From NCBI GenBank assembly GCA_044372405.1, contig JBILRW010000012.1:1-35956 (forward strand): DNA of 35,956 nt, in the 5' to 3' direction. The notes under the pieces are model-generated. The model was not told the origin of the DNA. It saw nothing but the letters and a program-made list of their open reading frames with translations, and made no database searches. Origin of the DNA: CANGYM01 sp044372405. Lineage in GTDB: Bacteria; Pseudomonadota; Alphaproteobacteria; JAJTHO01; CANGYM01. Position numbers and translations under genes: made by a program. Shown here piece by piece: positions 13,579 to 23,800 of this stretch (positions are counted from its first letter, which is position 1; the number at the start of each line of letters is the position of its first letter).

Positions 13579-15981
13579 ATGGCCACAGCCACCCCAATAA
13601 CAGGCAAAGAAAAAGTTAGCAAAAACAACGATGAGACGCAAGCTAAAATCTTAAAAATTCACGCACATTGGGTATCCATTCCAGATCATGCACCCGCCCG
13701 ACCCGATCGGCATAAAGGATACGGCGTGCCTTCAATGACGTGGTGTTATCATAACGCGGATGGCCAGCCTTTATTTTGGGTGTATCGTTTTGAAACCCAG
13801 GATGGGAAAACTTTTTTACCCCTGTCTTATGGTGGGGAGAGTTGGGCATTCAAGGGAATCGACACCCCTCGACCGCCTTATAATTTGCATCTGCTGGCGC
13901 AATACCCTCAGGCGACTGTGATGATCGTGGAGGGAGAAAAAGCCGCTGACGCTGCCGGCCAACTGTTTGCTTTGCCAGAGTATGTGGTCACAACGTCGCC
14001 CAACGGTTCACAATCAGCCAGCAAAGCAGATTGGTCACCTTTAACAGGCCGAAAGATTCTGATTTGGCCAGATAACGATGACGCGGGGCGACGATATGCC
14101 CAAACGATTGCCGAGATTATTCAAAGCGGCAATATTTCCCTGTTAAAAGTTGAAGCTGTCTTTGCGGATAAAAAAAACGGTTGGGATGCGGCCGATGCTT
14201 TAAAGGAAGGGTGGGGAGAAAAACAAGCTGCAGAATTGTTGGCATCAGCGATTCCTTATCCGCCAAAACCCAAGCCAGAGATTCCTTCAGATTATCGTGT
14301 TATATGCGGAAAAACAGGGATAAAGGATGGGGTTTATTATTTGGGAACAAGCCAAGACGGCGAGGACATTCCGCCTTTTTGGGTGTGCTCTCCTATGACA
14401 ATCACAGCACGCACCCGTGATGGGCAAGGACACAACTGGGGGTATCTTTTGGAATGGCAGGACCCTGATGGGCAAGCGCACGTTTGGACCATGCCTTCAG
14501 AAATGCTCGCGGGACAGGGGGACGAATACCGACGCGTACTGCATGATGGCGGTTTGGATATTGCCCCCGGCATCAAGGCCAAAAATCACCTGACGATCTA
14601 TATTCAAAGTACGAACACAACGGCACGGGCTCTTTGCACGGATCGCATTGGTTGGCACGGTGATACATTCGTGCTGCCTGATGGTGCCCTTGGGGGTACG
14701 GAACAACGAATTTTGTATCAATCAAGCCAGATAAACCAGCACGCCTTTAAACAAAAGGGTACTCTTGAATCATGGCAAAGGCACTTGGCCATGCCGTCAG
14801 AGGGCAATTCGCGCGCCGTTTTTGCCCTATCGTGTGGCTTTGCCCCTGCTCTGTTAGCGTTGGCCGGTGAGGATTCCGGGGGTTTTCACTTTCGTGGGGA
14901 TAGCAGCAGCGGCAAAACCACCCTTTTGAAACTGGCCGCCTCGGTCTGGGGTGGGCCAGATTACCTGCAACGTTGGCGGGCCACCACCAACGGGCTGGAG
15001 GGCCTTGCCCAAATGCACAATGATGGTCTGCTCATCCTTGATGAATTGGCCCAAGTGGACCCTAAAGAGGCTGGCGAGATTGCTTATATGCTGGGCAATG
15101 GATCCGGCAAAGTGCGGGCGTCGCGCATGGGGCTGGCGAAAAAATCAGCCCGTTGGCGGTTGCTCTATTTATCGGCGGGTGAAATTGGGCTGAGCGAGCA
15201 CGTACGTTCCATCGGGCGAGAGGTAAAAACGGGCCAAGAAATTCGTCTTGCCGATATTCCCGCCGATGCGGGTCAAGGTATGGGCGTCTTTGAAACCATC
15301 GGTGATACCCAAGATTCCGCCACTTTTGCACGCATGCTTTGTGAATCAACCACGAATCATTATGGCGTTTCGGGGAAGATGTTTTTAAACCATGTTGTTG
15401 ATCACAAAAAAGAACTGGAAGATTGGATCAGGCAGAAACGCAAGATATTTGTGGCAAAGGTTGTCCCGCTTGGGGCCTCTGGGCAGGTGACTCGTGTGGC
15501 AGAACGTTTTGCCATCGTGGCCATCGCGGGTGCGCTGGCCACAAACATCGGGATCACGGGTTGGCAAGTTGGCGTTGCAGAAAAAGCAGCAGAACTATGC
15601 TTTAAAGCATGGTTAGACGGGCGCGGAGATACGGGCAATGCGGAGACACATAAACTGTTGGCAGATATACGGGCCCAACTCGAGGCCCACAGCGAAAGTC
15701 GCTTCAGCTCCTTAGATAAAGAGTGTGATCGGATTGTTCACAACCGAATGGGTTTTATTCGTGACGATAATGGCCAGCGGCAATACATTATTTTTCCCGA
15801 GGCCTTCAAGCGTGATTTGTGCAAGGGTCATGATGCCAAAAGAGCGGCTAAAACGTTACTGGAATTGGGAATTTTATTTCCAGATACCGATGGCAAACCA
15901 CAACGACGGGAAACGCTGCCAGAATCAAGACGGATGCGCTGTTACGTGATTCAAGCCAACAAACTGTGGGAACATGAGTAA
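13579..15981 (+). CDS. Toprim-DUF927 primase-helicase
   Basis: 800 aa. Mobile-element replication protein. The N-terminal third is a Toprim-like domain with VEGEKAADAA (Glu at about 118) and ILIWPDNDDAG (acidic motif at about 165-168). The second part is the DUF927 helicase-like module, with Walker A GDSSSGKTT at residues 440-448 and Walker B LLILDELAQVDP with Asp488/Glu489, then an arginine-bearing segment GSGKVRASRMGLAKKSARWR. The C-terminal 120 residues look like a winged-helix region (FKRDLCKGHDAKRAAKTLLE). Family knowledge: such proteins prime and unwind at replication origins of plasmids, satellites and prophages. A GGGGAGG ribosome-binding site precedes the ATG. It appears intact although its CHC2 partner is broken. 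Confidence 0.9.
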   Translation: MATATPITGKEKVSKNNDETQAKILKIHAHWVSIPDHAPARPDRHKGYGVPSMTWCYHNADGQPLFWVYRFETQDGKTFLPLSYGGESWAFKGIDTPRPPYNLHLLAQYPQATVMIVEGEKAADAAGQLFALPEYVVTTSPNGSQSASKADWSPLTGRKILIWPDNDDAGRRYAQTIAEIIQSGNISLLKVEAVFADKKNGWDAADALKEGWGEKQAAELLASAIPYPPKPKPEIPSDYRVICGKTGIKDGVYYLGTSQDGEDIPPFWVCSPMTITARTRDGQGHNWGYLLEWQDPDGQAHVWTMPSEMLAGQGDEYRRVLHDGGLDIAPGIKAKNHLTIYIQSTNTTARALCTDRIGWHGDTFVLPDGALGGTEQRILYQSSQINQHAFKQKGTLESWQRHLAMPSEGNSRAVFALSCGFAPALLALAGEDSGGFHFRGDSSSGKTTLLKLAASVWGGPDYLQRWRATTNGLEGLAQMHNDGLLILDELAQVDPKEAGEIAYMLGNGSGKVRASRMGLAKKSARWRLLYLSAGEIGLSEHVRSIGREVKTGQEIRLADIPADAGQGMGVFETIGDTQDSATFARMLCESTTNHYGVSGKMFLNHVVDHKKELEDWIRQKRKIFVAKVVPLGASGQVTRVAERFAIVAIAGALATNIGITGWQVGVAEKAAELCFKAWLDGRGDTGNAETHKLLADIRAQLEAHSESRFSSLDKECDRIVHNRMGFIRDDNGQRQYIIFPEAFKRDLCKGHDAKRAAKTLLELGILFPDTDGKPQRRETLPESRRMRCYVIQANKLWEHE

Positions 15982-16293
15982 ATGAAAAGTCACAACAAAC
16001 CCGTGTCCCATGGGGCCACCTTGGCCAAAATTGAAAAAATCGATAAAAGTCAAATTCCTAAAGCGCACCTGAAACGGGACACATTACCGACTCTTTTGTG
16101 TCCTGTGTGTCCTTATTTTTTTCTTGGGACATGCCGGACACATACTGGACATATCCTTTTTTCAGACATGAACGACTTTAGGCGCATGTTATTGTTAATT
16201 ATTTTGAATATTGGCCACACAGGACACGCGGGACATGCTTTTATACCAAGAGATCCAACAGGATGCCTTCTTGACAATCACCCAAAAATCTAG
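15982..16293 (+). CDS. Small protein downstream of the primase-helicase
   Basis: 103 aa. ATG directly follows the primase-helicase stop, suggesting translational coupling. The middle carries short repeats rich in His, Gly and Thr (TCRTHTGHI, IGHTGHAGHA) that come from repeated GGACAY DNA motifs rather than from an obvious domain. It also has CPVCPYFFLGTC, possibly metal-binding, and one hydrophobic stretch (MLLLIILNIG). It could be a real small protein or an open frame over a cis-acting repeat region. Confidence 0.45.
   Translation: MKSHNKPVSHGATLAKIEKIDKSQIPKAHLKRDTLPTLLCPVCPYFFLGTCRTHTGHILFSDMNDFRRMLLLIILNIGHTGHAGHAFIPRDPTGCLLDNHPKI
16003..16236. repeat. Nine GGACAY / RTGTCC motifs in 235 bp
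   Basis: GGACAC or GGACAT in either direction at 16003, 16077, 16098, 16107, 16127, 16136, 16147, 16222 and 16231. Several are spaced 9-11 bp apart. Iteron-like clustering beside a primase-helicase gene would suit a replication origin or repressor-binding array; inferred. Confidence 0.55.
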
Positions 16294-16309
16294 ACAATTC
16301 ATTGATATC

Positions 16310-16972
16310 ATGAAAGAAAAGCCCATGCCCAAAACCCAAGAACCCACCACCCCCGATGCATCCCGAACGCTGAAAGTTAAAAACTACAACGATCAGCCCC
16401 CCGAGGCCTTAGTCGCCCATTTGGTCACGGGAGGATTGCTCAACAATGCCATCGTGGTGACGGAATTTTCCAAAAGCTACATGGGCGAGGATGTTAGTCT
16501 GACCCGTTGCATGGAGGCCTTGCGGCAAAAAACCGAGGCCATTCATGGCAATGATATGAAAAATATGGAAACCCTGCTGATGTCTCAGGCCTTGGCACTG
16601 GATACGATGTTTGCGGCGTTGGCCAGACGCGCCAAGCTGACGCTGGATCACCATATAGACATGGGGGATAAGGTTCTGCGGCTGGCGCTAAAGGCCCAAA
16701 GTCAATGCCGTACCACGTTGGAAACCTTGGCGAATATCAAAAACCCGCAGCCGTATATCCAACACAACCGCGCCCAGTACCAGCAGGTCAATAACGGCGT
16801 GGCTCTGCCGCCAGAGGCCCTTCCCGCGCAGGAAAATCAAAAACAGACAAACGAACTATTGGATGCCCTCAATGCCCGAGAATGGCTGGACTTTAGCACG
16901 ACGCAAACGCCAATCACAACGGATCAAGCAATGGAAACCGTGGCAACACAGCACCGGCCCCAAAACCCCTGA
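16310..16972 (+). CDS. Phage-type hypothetical protein
   Basis: 220 aa from the ATG at 16310; the frame is open back to 16211 (TTG) and another ATG at 16325 is possible, none with a strong ribosome-binding site. It resembles a conserved protein found in alphaproteobacterial prophage-like elements next to primase genes: PPEALVAHLVTGGLLNNAIV, then a helical core ALALDTMFAALARRAKLTLD, then LRLALKAQSQCRTTLETLA and the tail NPQPYIQHNRAQYQQVNNGV. The role is unknown. The last 110 bases overlap the next gene in another frame, the arrangement usual for this pair. Confidence 0.75.
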   Translation: MKEKPMPKTQEPTTPDASRTLKVKNYNDQPPEALVAHLVTGGLLNNAIVVTEFSKSYMGEDVSLTRCMEALRQKTEAIHGNDMKNMETLLMSQALALDTMFAALARRAKLTLDHHIDMGDKVLRLALKAQSQCRTTLETLANIKNPQPYIQHNRAQYQQVNNGVALPPEALPAQENQKQTNELLDALNAREWLDFSTTQTPITTDQAMETVATQHRPQNP

Positions 16973-17069
16973 GGGCAAAGCCATCTCCCAAAAGAACGCC
17001 CAAAAACACGGGCTGCGGGGGGAACTGTGGCGGCAGTTGGCGCGGGTTTTGCGGGGGCTGAAACCGTAG
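16863..17069 (+). CDS. Small GPKTPEGKA-motif phage-type protein
   Basis: 68 aa (65 aa if the ATG at 16872 is used, which fits the family start better). It contains NGWTLARRKRQSQRIKQWKP, then STGPKTPEGKAISQKNAQKH and GLRG, a very basic and well conserved pattern seen in small proteins or domains of proteobacterial prophages. Function is unknown; the charge suggests nucleic-acid contact. It overlaps the preceding gene by about 110 bases in a different frame. Confidence 0.75.
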   Translation: MPSMPENGWTLARRKRQSQRIKQWKPWQHSTGPKTPEGKAISQKNAQKHGLRGELWRQLARVLRGLKP

Positions 17070-17144
17070 TGATAGCAAAAAGAGCGTCCTGGAGAAGAGA
17101 CCATTTCAGCCGACCAAAAAGACGATGAATGAATTTTAATTGAA

Positions 17145-17174
17145 TTGACAAAAAATCATAGTTTAAAGTATAGT
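17145..17174 (+). promoter_or_regulatory. Promoter of the giant-gene operon
   Basis: TTGACA (17145-17150), an 18-base spacer and TATAGT (17169-17174). Transcription would begin near 17181, about 36 bases before the ATG of the first giant gene. This argues against starting translation at the in-frame TTG at 17145, which is the -35 box itself. A 6-codon frame (ATG at 17183, MHFSLF, stop 17203) lies in the leader. Confidence 0.7.
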
Positions 17175-17216
17175 GTTTTTCTATGCATTTTTCTCTATTT
17201 TAATATTGTTATTATT

Positions 17217-20200
17217 ATGGTTTATCAAAATACCTATGGTCATCCGGACCAATTAACTGAAAATCAGCTCATAGATGCTTTTAAAAACATCCGTAAGTCA
17301 AAAAGTTTTGAAAATGCGTTACCCTTTGCCCAAGACGTTTTGAAATCCGGAAAATGGAATAAAAATTTACCAGCCCTAACTTTAGCACTTAGTGTTCATA
17401 TAGAATATGCACAATCAAAAGGATTAGACGTTAATTCAAAGCAAAACTCTAACCCATTCCTCCTTTATTCCTATGACCCCATCGATTCTTATACGCTGGA
17501 TCCTAAATATGACGCTGCTGCTTTAAAAATATTGGATCTTCCTTATCTTAAAGGTACATATAAATCTAAAGATCAGGATGACATTTTGAATTTGACGAAA
17601 CTCTTTGTAGGGGTCTTTCTTTATTCTCAATATTCTGCGCAAGGTGAAAAATTCTTTCCTCTTAAGGCCCTTTTGGGGCAAAAAAACTTTGACTCTTATG
17701 AAGACCCAGTTCTTGTTATGGAAGTTCTAAGAGCCATTTGGCGGAATCGTTTAGAAAGCAAAGACGAATCTCAGGAATTTGCAAGCAGTGCCCTTAAGAA
17801 ATATGATAACGCTTTTGTAAACCCAAATATCCATGCGCTTTCAAAAGCCATTTTGGGACGGGACCTTAATTTTGCTGAGAAGGGGCTTGTTGATATCGTG
17901 GGTAAAAAACCTTTGCCCGCACCTGAAAAGCAAGCTGAAAGCACTAAACCAAATTTATCAAGTCAACCAACGATTAAAATACCCAACCTGTCAAACGCCC
18001 CCGTACTGCCCATAGAGAGAAGAATCGAGAATTTGCAGGGGCTTCTTGAGCCTGTTTTGGAATATCTTTCAAAAGAAACATCCCTTGTACCCCCATTAAA
18101 GGCGTTTAAGAATACACCAAGTACCTTTGATGCGGTCGTTAAAGGCCCTAAAGACTATCAAGGTACACTCGATAACATACTAAATACCAATTTACCTAAT
18201 CCAGGGGATTCATTTTACGGTCTTTTTCTCAACAGGGTTGCTGGTGATCAAGCAGGAAAACCAGAGGGTATTCGACGTATCGTACAAGTTGCCTCTATAA
18301 AAATTCTCAAAACCCATACTTCAGAAGAAAAACACACAATTTTAGCGTGTTTATGTTTTATTGAAGCCCGTGCTATGGCCTGTGATTTTTTGAAATACAC
18401 CCATGGATACACCGTAAATCATCTCCAAAATAGGGCAGATAGAGCAAAAGCTATTAAAGCTATTCAAAGTATCTTAACCGATGAGAAATTCAAAAAATTC
18501 ATTGAACCATCCTTTCAAGAAACTTATTCACAAAATTTGTCTAATGTTTTGAATATTTTACCTAAAAATTCTAAGCCAGAAGATTTCCTTTATTCCCTAG
18601 CTATTCAAGAGATGGGTTTAGATTTTTTTAGCCGCTACGGCCTTAATGGCGATATGACCTTGCCCGATATGCAAGCGTTTTTAACGCTTCCAAAAGATAA
18701 ACTGCAACAGGTCGTTGAAAATTTGCTGCCGCAAGATTCAAAAAAAGCCAGCCCCAAAAAACCCATCGAAGTTGCGAACAGTGTTCCAGAGGTCGCGAGT
18801 TTAGAGCCAGAGGCCCAAGAGGCTCCTTTGACCGCAGCGCAACAAGCCGCTTTCAATGAAATGCTGGAAATTTGGGAAAGGGGGTTGGAACCCATCAAGC
18901 CTTTGGTAGAGCATTGGGCATTTCAACCTCATCATAGAATTGGCCCCGTTGTTGACAATGATCCCTTTCTGGCTAAATTGCGGAATGATTCTTGCTTTAG
19001 GATTGGATCGTTAGAAACATACTTTATCAATTTTCAAAAACGTGCGGGTGACGATGTAGATGCTTGGCGTCAATTTCTAACACCATCAGGAGCAAATTCT
19101 TTTACTTTTGATGCCAAGTCATACTGTCGAGCTATTTTGACCCCCCCTAAAAATCCCTATGAAGCATTCTTGTCTATAGGTTTTCTGGACGCTCTTTATT
19201 TTTATTGCGAATACAATAGTATTACTGGTCCAGAATACTCAAATTCTGTTTGGCTCATCGTGAATAAAGAAAAACGTAATGAGGTTGTTGAAAAATTTAA
19301 AACAGAAATTGGTTGGGGAACGGTAAACTATTCTCAAAGTAAAAGAGACAAAATACTGGTTGATGCTGAGTTTCGACAAAAAGAAGAATTTTTTGGTGTG
19401 CCAAATAATCCAAGGCCGCAATGGGGAGACCTTTTCCCTGAAGTTGTTAATAATGTCCTTATTTTGGAGACCTTGAATTCTTTTATCGCCCGATCCCCCA
19501 AATCCCGGGAAGAGTATCAAAAAATCTCTGTCACCCCTCTTTTTACCCCCCTTTCTGAGGAAGCTGCAGACAAAATACGGGGGGGTATCCCCCCTGTCGT
19601 CACCCCCCTTGTATCCACAACGGAAGGGGCACAAGGGGAAACTTTAGAGCAAACCGCCCAGATGGAGTCCATCGACACCGCTGCACTCCGTGCAACCCTT
19701 AAAGAGGCCCAAGAGATTCTGAAAAAAACTTTTGAGTGGATAGGAACGGTAGAAGGTAACACACAATCATCACAGAAGAAGAAACAGAGAGGATTTAGCA
19801 AAGCGGAAGACGTCCAAAGCAATAATCTTTTAGGAAAAGCTAAGGTTCTTGAGGATTGTTTTATCGAAGAACTTTTTACGAATGGCCAGGCGACATTGCC
19901 AGGTTTGGTGAAAATTGCAAAACTTGACCCAGATCAGTTGGAAAGCCCCGTACAGCTGAACCTGCAAATGGCGGTTATTCTGTCGCTGATAGAATACGGT
20001 CACAAAGAACATTTGGTAGATACTAATGATTACCATCAAATAACGATAGATAAGATGGAGATAATCGAGGGTAGTTTATCTACCCTTCGGAGCACAGAAC
20101 TCTCAGATATCCAAGAGGATATAAACGCATTACGCACACAAGCGTTTGAATCGGGGGCGGGGCATGAAAAACCCAATTTACTACAAGAAACTTTTAGATC

Positions 20201-20879
20201 AGTGATCAGAGCTGGATTGATTAGCCAAGAGGAATTCCAAAAAGCATCTATTCAAAATCTTAATGCATGGGTTAAAGATAGTATTACCAAAAATATACAT
20301 ATTATTACAAATAGTATCAATGCTTTAAAAAGCGGCCATGAAGAAAACACTTTATTCGATACCAACTATGCCGATCAAAATTCTTTTGACCCGTATCCTA
20401 ATACATTAAAAATACTTAGAAAAACCCCTATAAGTATTGATTTTGAAAGCATTATCAGCCTTAGGGTCAAAAAAAATAAAAAATATGACACAGCTACAAG
20501 TTACGTAGTCATTATGAACGCCCTTGCCCTTAACAAAGAGGTTGTCCTCTCCTTCTCAAAATGGCAACAACAACAAAACCAACAAAAATCCTCCAGCCCA
20601 GATACCGTAACCCCAGACGTGGTCCAACCCATAAACCCAAACCCATTACCCCCCACAGATCAAGAGTTACAGAAGACCGCATCTTCTGCGGCGGAAGTGG
20701 GGATGGCCCCCACCGACAACACAACAACGCCTGAAACACAAACCCCACTGCCAGAGGAAAAACCCATGGAACCCGATCCCCGCATTGACGCCCTGGTAGA
20801 GTATTATAAACAGCAGGGGCCAAGCGCTTTTTTAGATTTGGCCATAGCCGCTTTATCCAATGGACAATATCAGCAGTAA
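17217..20879 (+). CDS. Giant orphan protein 1 (1220 aa)
   Basis: ATG at 17217, chosen because the upstream open frame overlaps the promoter; no clear Shine-Dalgarno. No signal peptide with this start and no clear membrane segment. The protein is largely helical and divided by Pro/Ser/Thr/Glu-rich linkers (near 17900-18020, 18740-18830, 19500-19690 and 20570-20770). The helical blocks share a loose pattern: a hydrophobic helix ending in Y-G/N, a short loop, then (T/P)L-x(2)-(L/M) and a V/I-rich helix (near 17600, 18585, 19160 and 19960). I recognise no enzyme or binding domain. AT-rich. It is co-directional with giant gene 2, 12 nt apart, surely one operon. Large orphan modular proteins are common as effectors or host-interaction factors in intracellular bacteria; that role is only inferred. 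Confidence 0.85.
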   Translation: MVYQNTYGHPDQLTENQLIDAFKNIRKSKSFENALPFAQDVLKSGKWNKNLPALTLALSVHIEYAQSKGLDVNSKQNSNPFLLYSYDPIDSYTLDPKYDAAALKILDLPYLKGTYKSKDQDDILNLTKLFVGVFLYSQYSAQGEKFFPLKALLGQKNFDSYEDPVLVMEVLRAIWRNRLESKDESQEFASSALKKYDNAFVNPNIHALSKAILGRDLNFAEKGLVDIVGKKPLPAPEKQAESTKPNLSSQPTIKIPNLSNAPVLPIERRIENLQGLLEPVLEYLSKETSLVPPLKAFKNTPSTFDAVVKGPKDYQGTLDNILNTNLPNPGDSFYGLFLNRVAGDQAGKPEGIRRIVQVASIKILKTHTSEEKHTILACLCFIEARAMACDFLKYTHGYTVNHLQNRADRAKAIKAIQSILTDEKFKKFIEPSFQETYSQNLSNVLNILPKNSKPEDFLYSLAIQEMGLDFFSRYGLNGDMTLPDMQAFLTLPKDKLQQVVENLLPQDSKKASPKKPIEVANSVPEVASLEPEAQEAPLTAAQQAAFNEMLEIWERGLEPIKPLVEHWAFQPHHRIGPVVDNDPFLAKLRNDSCFRIGSLETYFINFQKRAGDDVDAWRQFLTPSGANSFTFDAKSYCRAILTPPKNPYEAFLSIGFLDALYFYCEYNSITGPEYSNSVWLIVNKEKRNEVVEKFKTEIGWGTVNYSQSKRDKILVDAEFRQKEEFFGVPNNPRPQWGDLFPEVVNNVLILETLNSFIARSPKSREEYQKISVTPLFTPLSEEAADKIRGGIPPVVTPLVSTTEGAQGETLEQTAQMESIDTAALRATLKEAQEILKKTFEWIGTVEGNTQSSQKKKQRGFSKAEDVQSNNLLGKAKVLEDCFIEELFTNGQATLPGLVKIAKLDPDQLESPVQLNLQMAVILSLIEYGHKEHLVDTNDYHQITIDKMEIIEGSLSTLRSTELSDIQEDINALRTQAFESGAGHEKPNLLQETFRSVIRAGLISQEEFQKASIQNLNAWVKDSITKNIHIITNSINALKSGHEENTLFDTNYADQNSFDPYPNTLKILRKTPISIDFESIISLRVKKNKKYDTATSYVVIMNALALNKEVVLSFSKWQQQQNQQKSSSPDTVTPDVVQPINPNPLPPTDQELQKTASSAAEVGMAPTDNTTTPETQTPLPEEKPMEPDPRIDALVEYYKQQGPSAFLDLAIAALSNGQYQQ

Positions 20880-20891
20880 TAGAGAAATTTT

Positions 20892-23800
20892 ATGGAAAAC
20901 GAACAAATTTTAGAGGATTTTTTGGATCTTCTGTCGGGGGAATCAAATCCCGATGCCCTTAGATCCTTGCTAACCAACCTTCCTGAGGGCTCGATAACGG
21001 CGTTATCTCAAGCCCTTCAGGCCCAACAAAACGCCCGCCCAAGGTCGACTGCACCCAAAATGCCGGCCAAACAAGAACTCACCGACTTTGAAAAAACCTT
21101 GCAGGAGGCTGTGGGTAGGGTTTTTCAGGATTGTTTTGGAAAAACCAACCTGACCCTGACCCAAATGACGTTGGTGGCCTTTGCGCTGAATGCCTACGGA
21201 GGAGAGGGGAGCAATTTTACGCTGACGGATCTTTATTATGGCCAAAAAGGGGGCGCTGGCGCGTCTTTGGATCAAAATACGCTCAATACTGTTTTGCAAT
21301 ATGTTATTGATCATCAGGTTGATCTGAAAAGCTATCTGCCGAAAGCGGCCTCGGATTTGAGTGATGAGCAACAAAAGCTGCTCATGTATGTCTATTCCCT
21401 GGAAATGGAAAGTGATTTTGAAAAAAATCGGGACAAAATTAACCGCTTGATCCGTAACCAGAACGGCATACCCGATACGACCATCAGCCAGAATCTTTTG
21501 GACAAAATTCTTGGGAACCTAAACACGTTTCAGCGTTTTTCGGATCAGGCCCCCACCTTTACCCCAGAAAACCTCGATGAAGAATGGATAACGGATCTTG
21601 TTGGGGATGTCATTTTTGGGGACGATAAAACAGATGCTTTTAACGCCATTATTGCCGAAAATACCCTGTCGTTCATTACGTCGCTGGCGAATTTGAATAC
21701 ACCGGAGGCTTACCGCCTTTTTCAGGCCCACACGAGTACGCCACAAACCCTTGATTTTTCATCGCTGATCACTTCATCCACCGTGGATATTCTTGCTGGC
21801 GAGGCCCCCATAGAGCAATCTCTGTATTTTTGCACAATCCTCAATGGTTTGCTTGAGGGCCGGTGGGACATACCAGAGCAAAGCGCCAACACAACGATCA
21901 CAACACCAACGATACAGGAAAAAGTCGCACCTTCCCCTGCCTCATCAGAGGTGACAACAGCCCCCGTTCTTCAGGTGGCGCCGCCGTCTGTGGCTCAAAA
22001 GCTAAAAACCTTGTTGCCGCCTGTGCCTATCACCTATGATGTAGAGGATTATCAGGCCTTGGCTGAAACACTCAATAGGTATCTTCCCGAAGACGGCACA
22101 ACAACGCTGACCGCTGATGATGTTCAGCAGGCCATGAAGGCCCGTCCTGGCAAGGCATTTCGTGAATCTGAGGCCTATCAAGCGCTTGAGACCCTGACAA
22201 ATCGAGACGATTGGCCAATCATTGCCCGTGCATCGTCCCTTTTTGTGGTGCGTCCCGCCCAAACTCGTGCGTATTTAGAAACGGCCCTTGCCGAAGAATT
22301 TTCAAATCATACCCATGATGTTGAAGACAGTGACGACATCATTGCCCAAAAGGCTGTAAGCGTTGTTTTAAAAATGATGAAGGCGATGGAGCTGCGTTCT
22401 CTCGCCGCCAGCAATCCCAAAGAAAAAAAACGTTACCAAGACTATCGCGATACGATTGCCAGCAGCCAACGTTTTCTTGAAGGGATCACCCGTTTGCTTT
22501 CTGAGGGGATAACCGATCAAGATATGGGTAAGATCGAGGCGGATTTTGACGGGAAAGCCGACCTTATTGAGATTTTCCACGAAGCTGTCCTCACCGTTTC
22601 CCGCGTGGGTTTGGAAAATATCAACCTCAAGGCCGAAGACGTACAGTATTGGCAAGACCATCAAGGCCAACGTCCCATCGTTGTTTTGTCCGTCGCGCAT
22701 CGCGTCCCTGAAACACTCAGGCCCGATCATCCTTTATCTCTTTTAAAAGAATCGGATGTGCTTATCGAGGCGCTGGCATACTTGGGGGCGATTGATACAT
22801 CAGAAATTGTGACGACAATTGGTCAGGGGATGGAAACAACGGACCTTTCTCAAGAGGCTTACGAAATTTTACCTGAGACCTTTCAAGGAACTCCCCTGAA
22901 TACGGGCGAAATCAAATTAATCGCGCAGCACATTAAAGATAAAGGAACCTTTGACATCAACAACATTAATCCTGTTGAGCTCAAGGACATTCTGAGTGCG
23001 CTTTTACAAAACGATCCAGACAACGCCGATGATTACGCGCGGCTGATTGTCAGCCGGATTGCCACCAAGCGTCTTTCTGGAAACACGACACAAGAAGCAG
23101 CCGCCCCCCAAACCGTTGTCACAGGACCCCTGACCCATACCGAAGCAGGTTGGGTTGCCAGAATGGCGTTACAGTCCTTGGATTTTGGGGATATGCCTGT
23201 TGATCAAAAAGCAGCGTATATCGCCCAATGGTTTGGCGTTGACGGTCCTTATATGACAACCTTGTTAAAAGCGGGTGCCAACAATACCAGCGTTGCCCAA
23301 GAGATTGACCCCCAAAATATAGAAAACTTTCTGAATGCCCACGGATTACCCTTGTATCCGTCGCTGAATAACATCGCGCTGCGGAAATGTGATGTGCGAC
23401 GCCTGGTCAATACAGTTTATAATAGCCGCCTTGAAACGGGCCAGAGTCCCATTCCTGAGGGTGACCTTGCAACACATAAGCTGCATCGTGACGCTCTCGA
23501 AACGCTTTATAACGATTCATACCAGAGCTTATGCCGGGAAAAAAGCTTCAGAAACTATGTAAACCCCACCTTTACGGCGTATTATTACGCAAGCCCTAAA
23601 GACCAAGCGTATGGCCAGTCTTTGGATACCCATTATGTTGCAGGGTTAGAAGCACTCTACTTTGAAACAGGAAAAACGCGTTGGGACCTGTTGGCGTTGG
23701 TGCGCGGTCAGGATCTGGTGGATATTGAGGCCCGTCATCGCTATCCCGAGGAAGGAAAACCCCGGATTGTTTCTGACGAACAATACAAACAAATTCAAAC

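Noticed and set aside
16003..16236. CRISPR array
   Set aside because: The repeated unit is only 6 bp, occurs in both orientations and has no constant-length spacers. No cas genes are present.
17145..17216. Hydrophobic N-terminus (signal-anchor-like) of giant protein 1
   Set aside because: It would start on the TTG of a -35 promoter box; the region is better read as promoter and leader.
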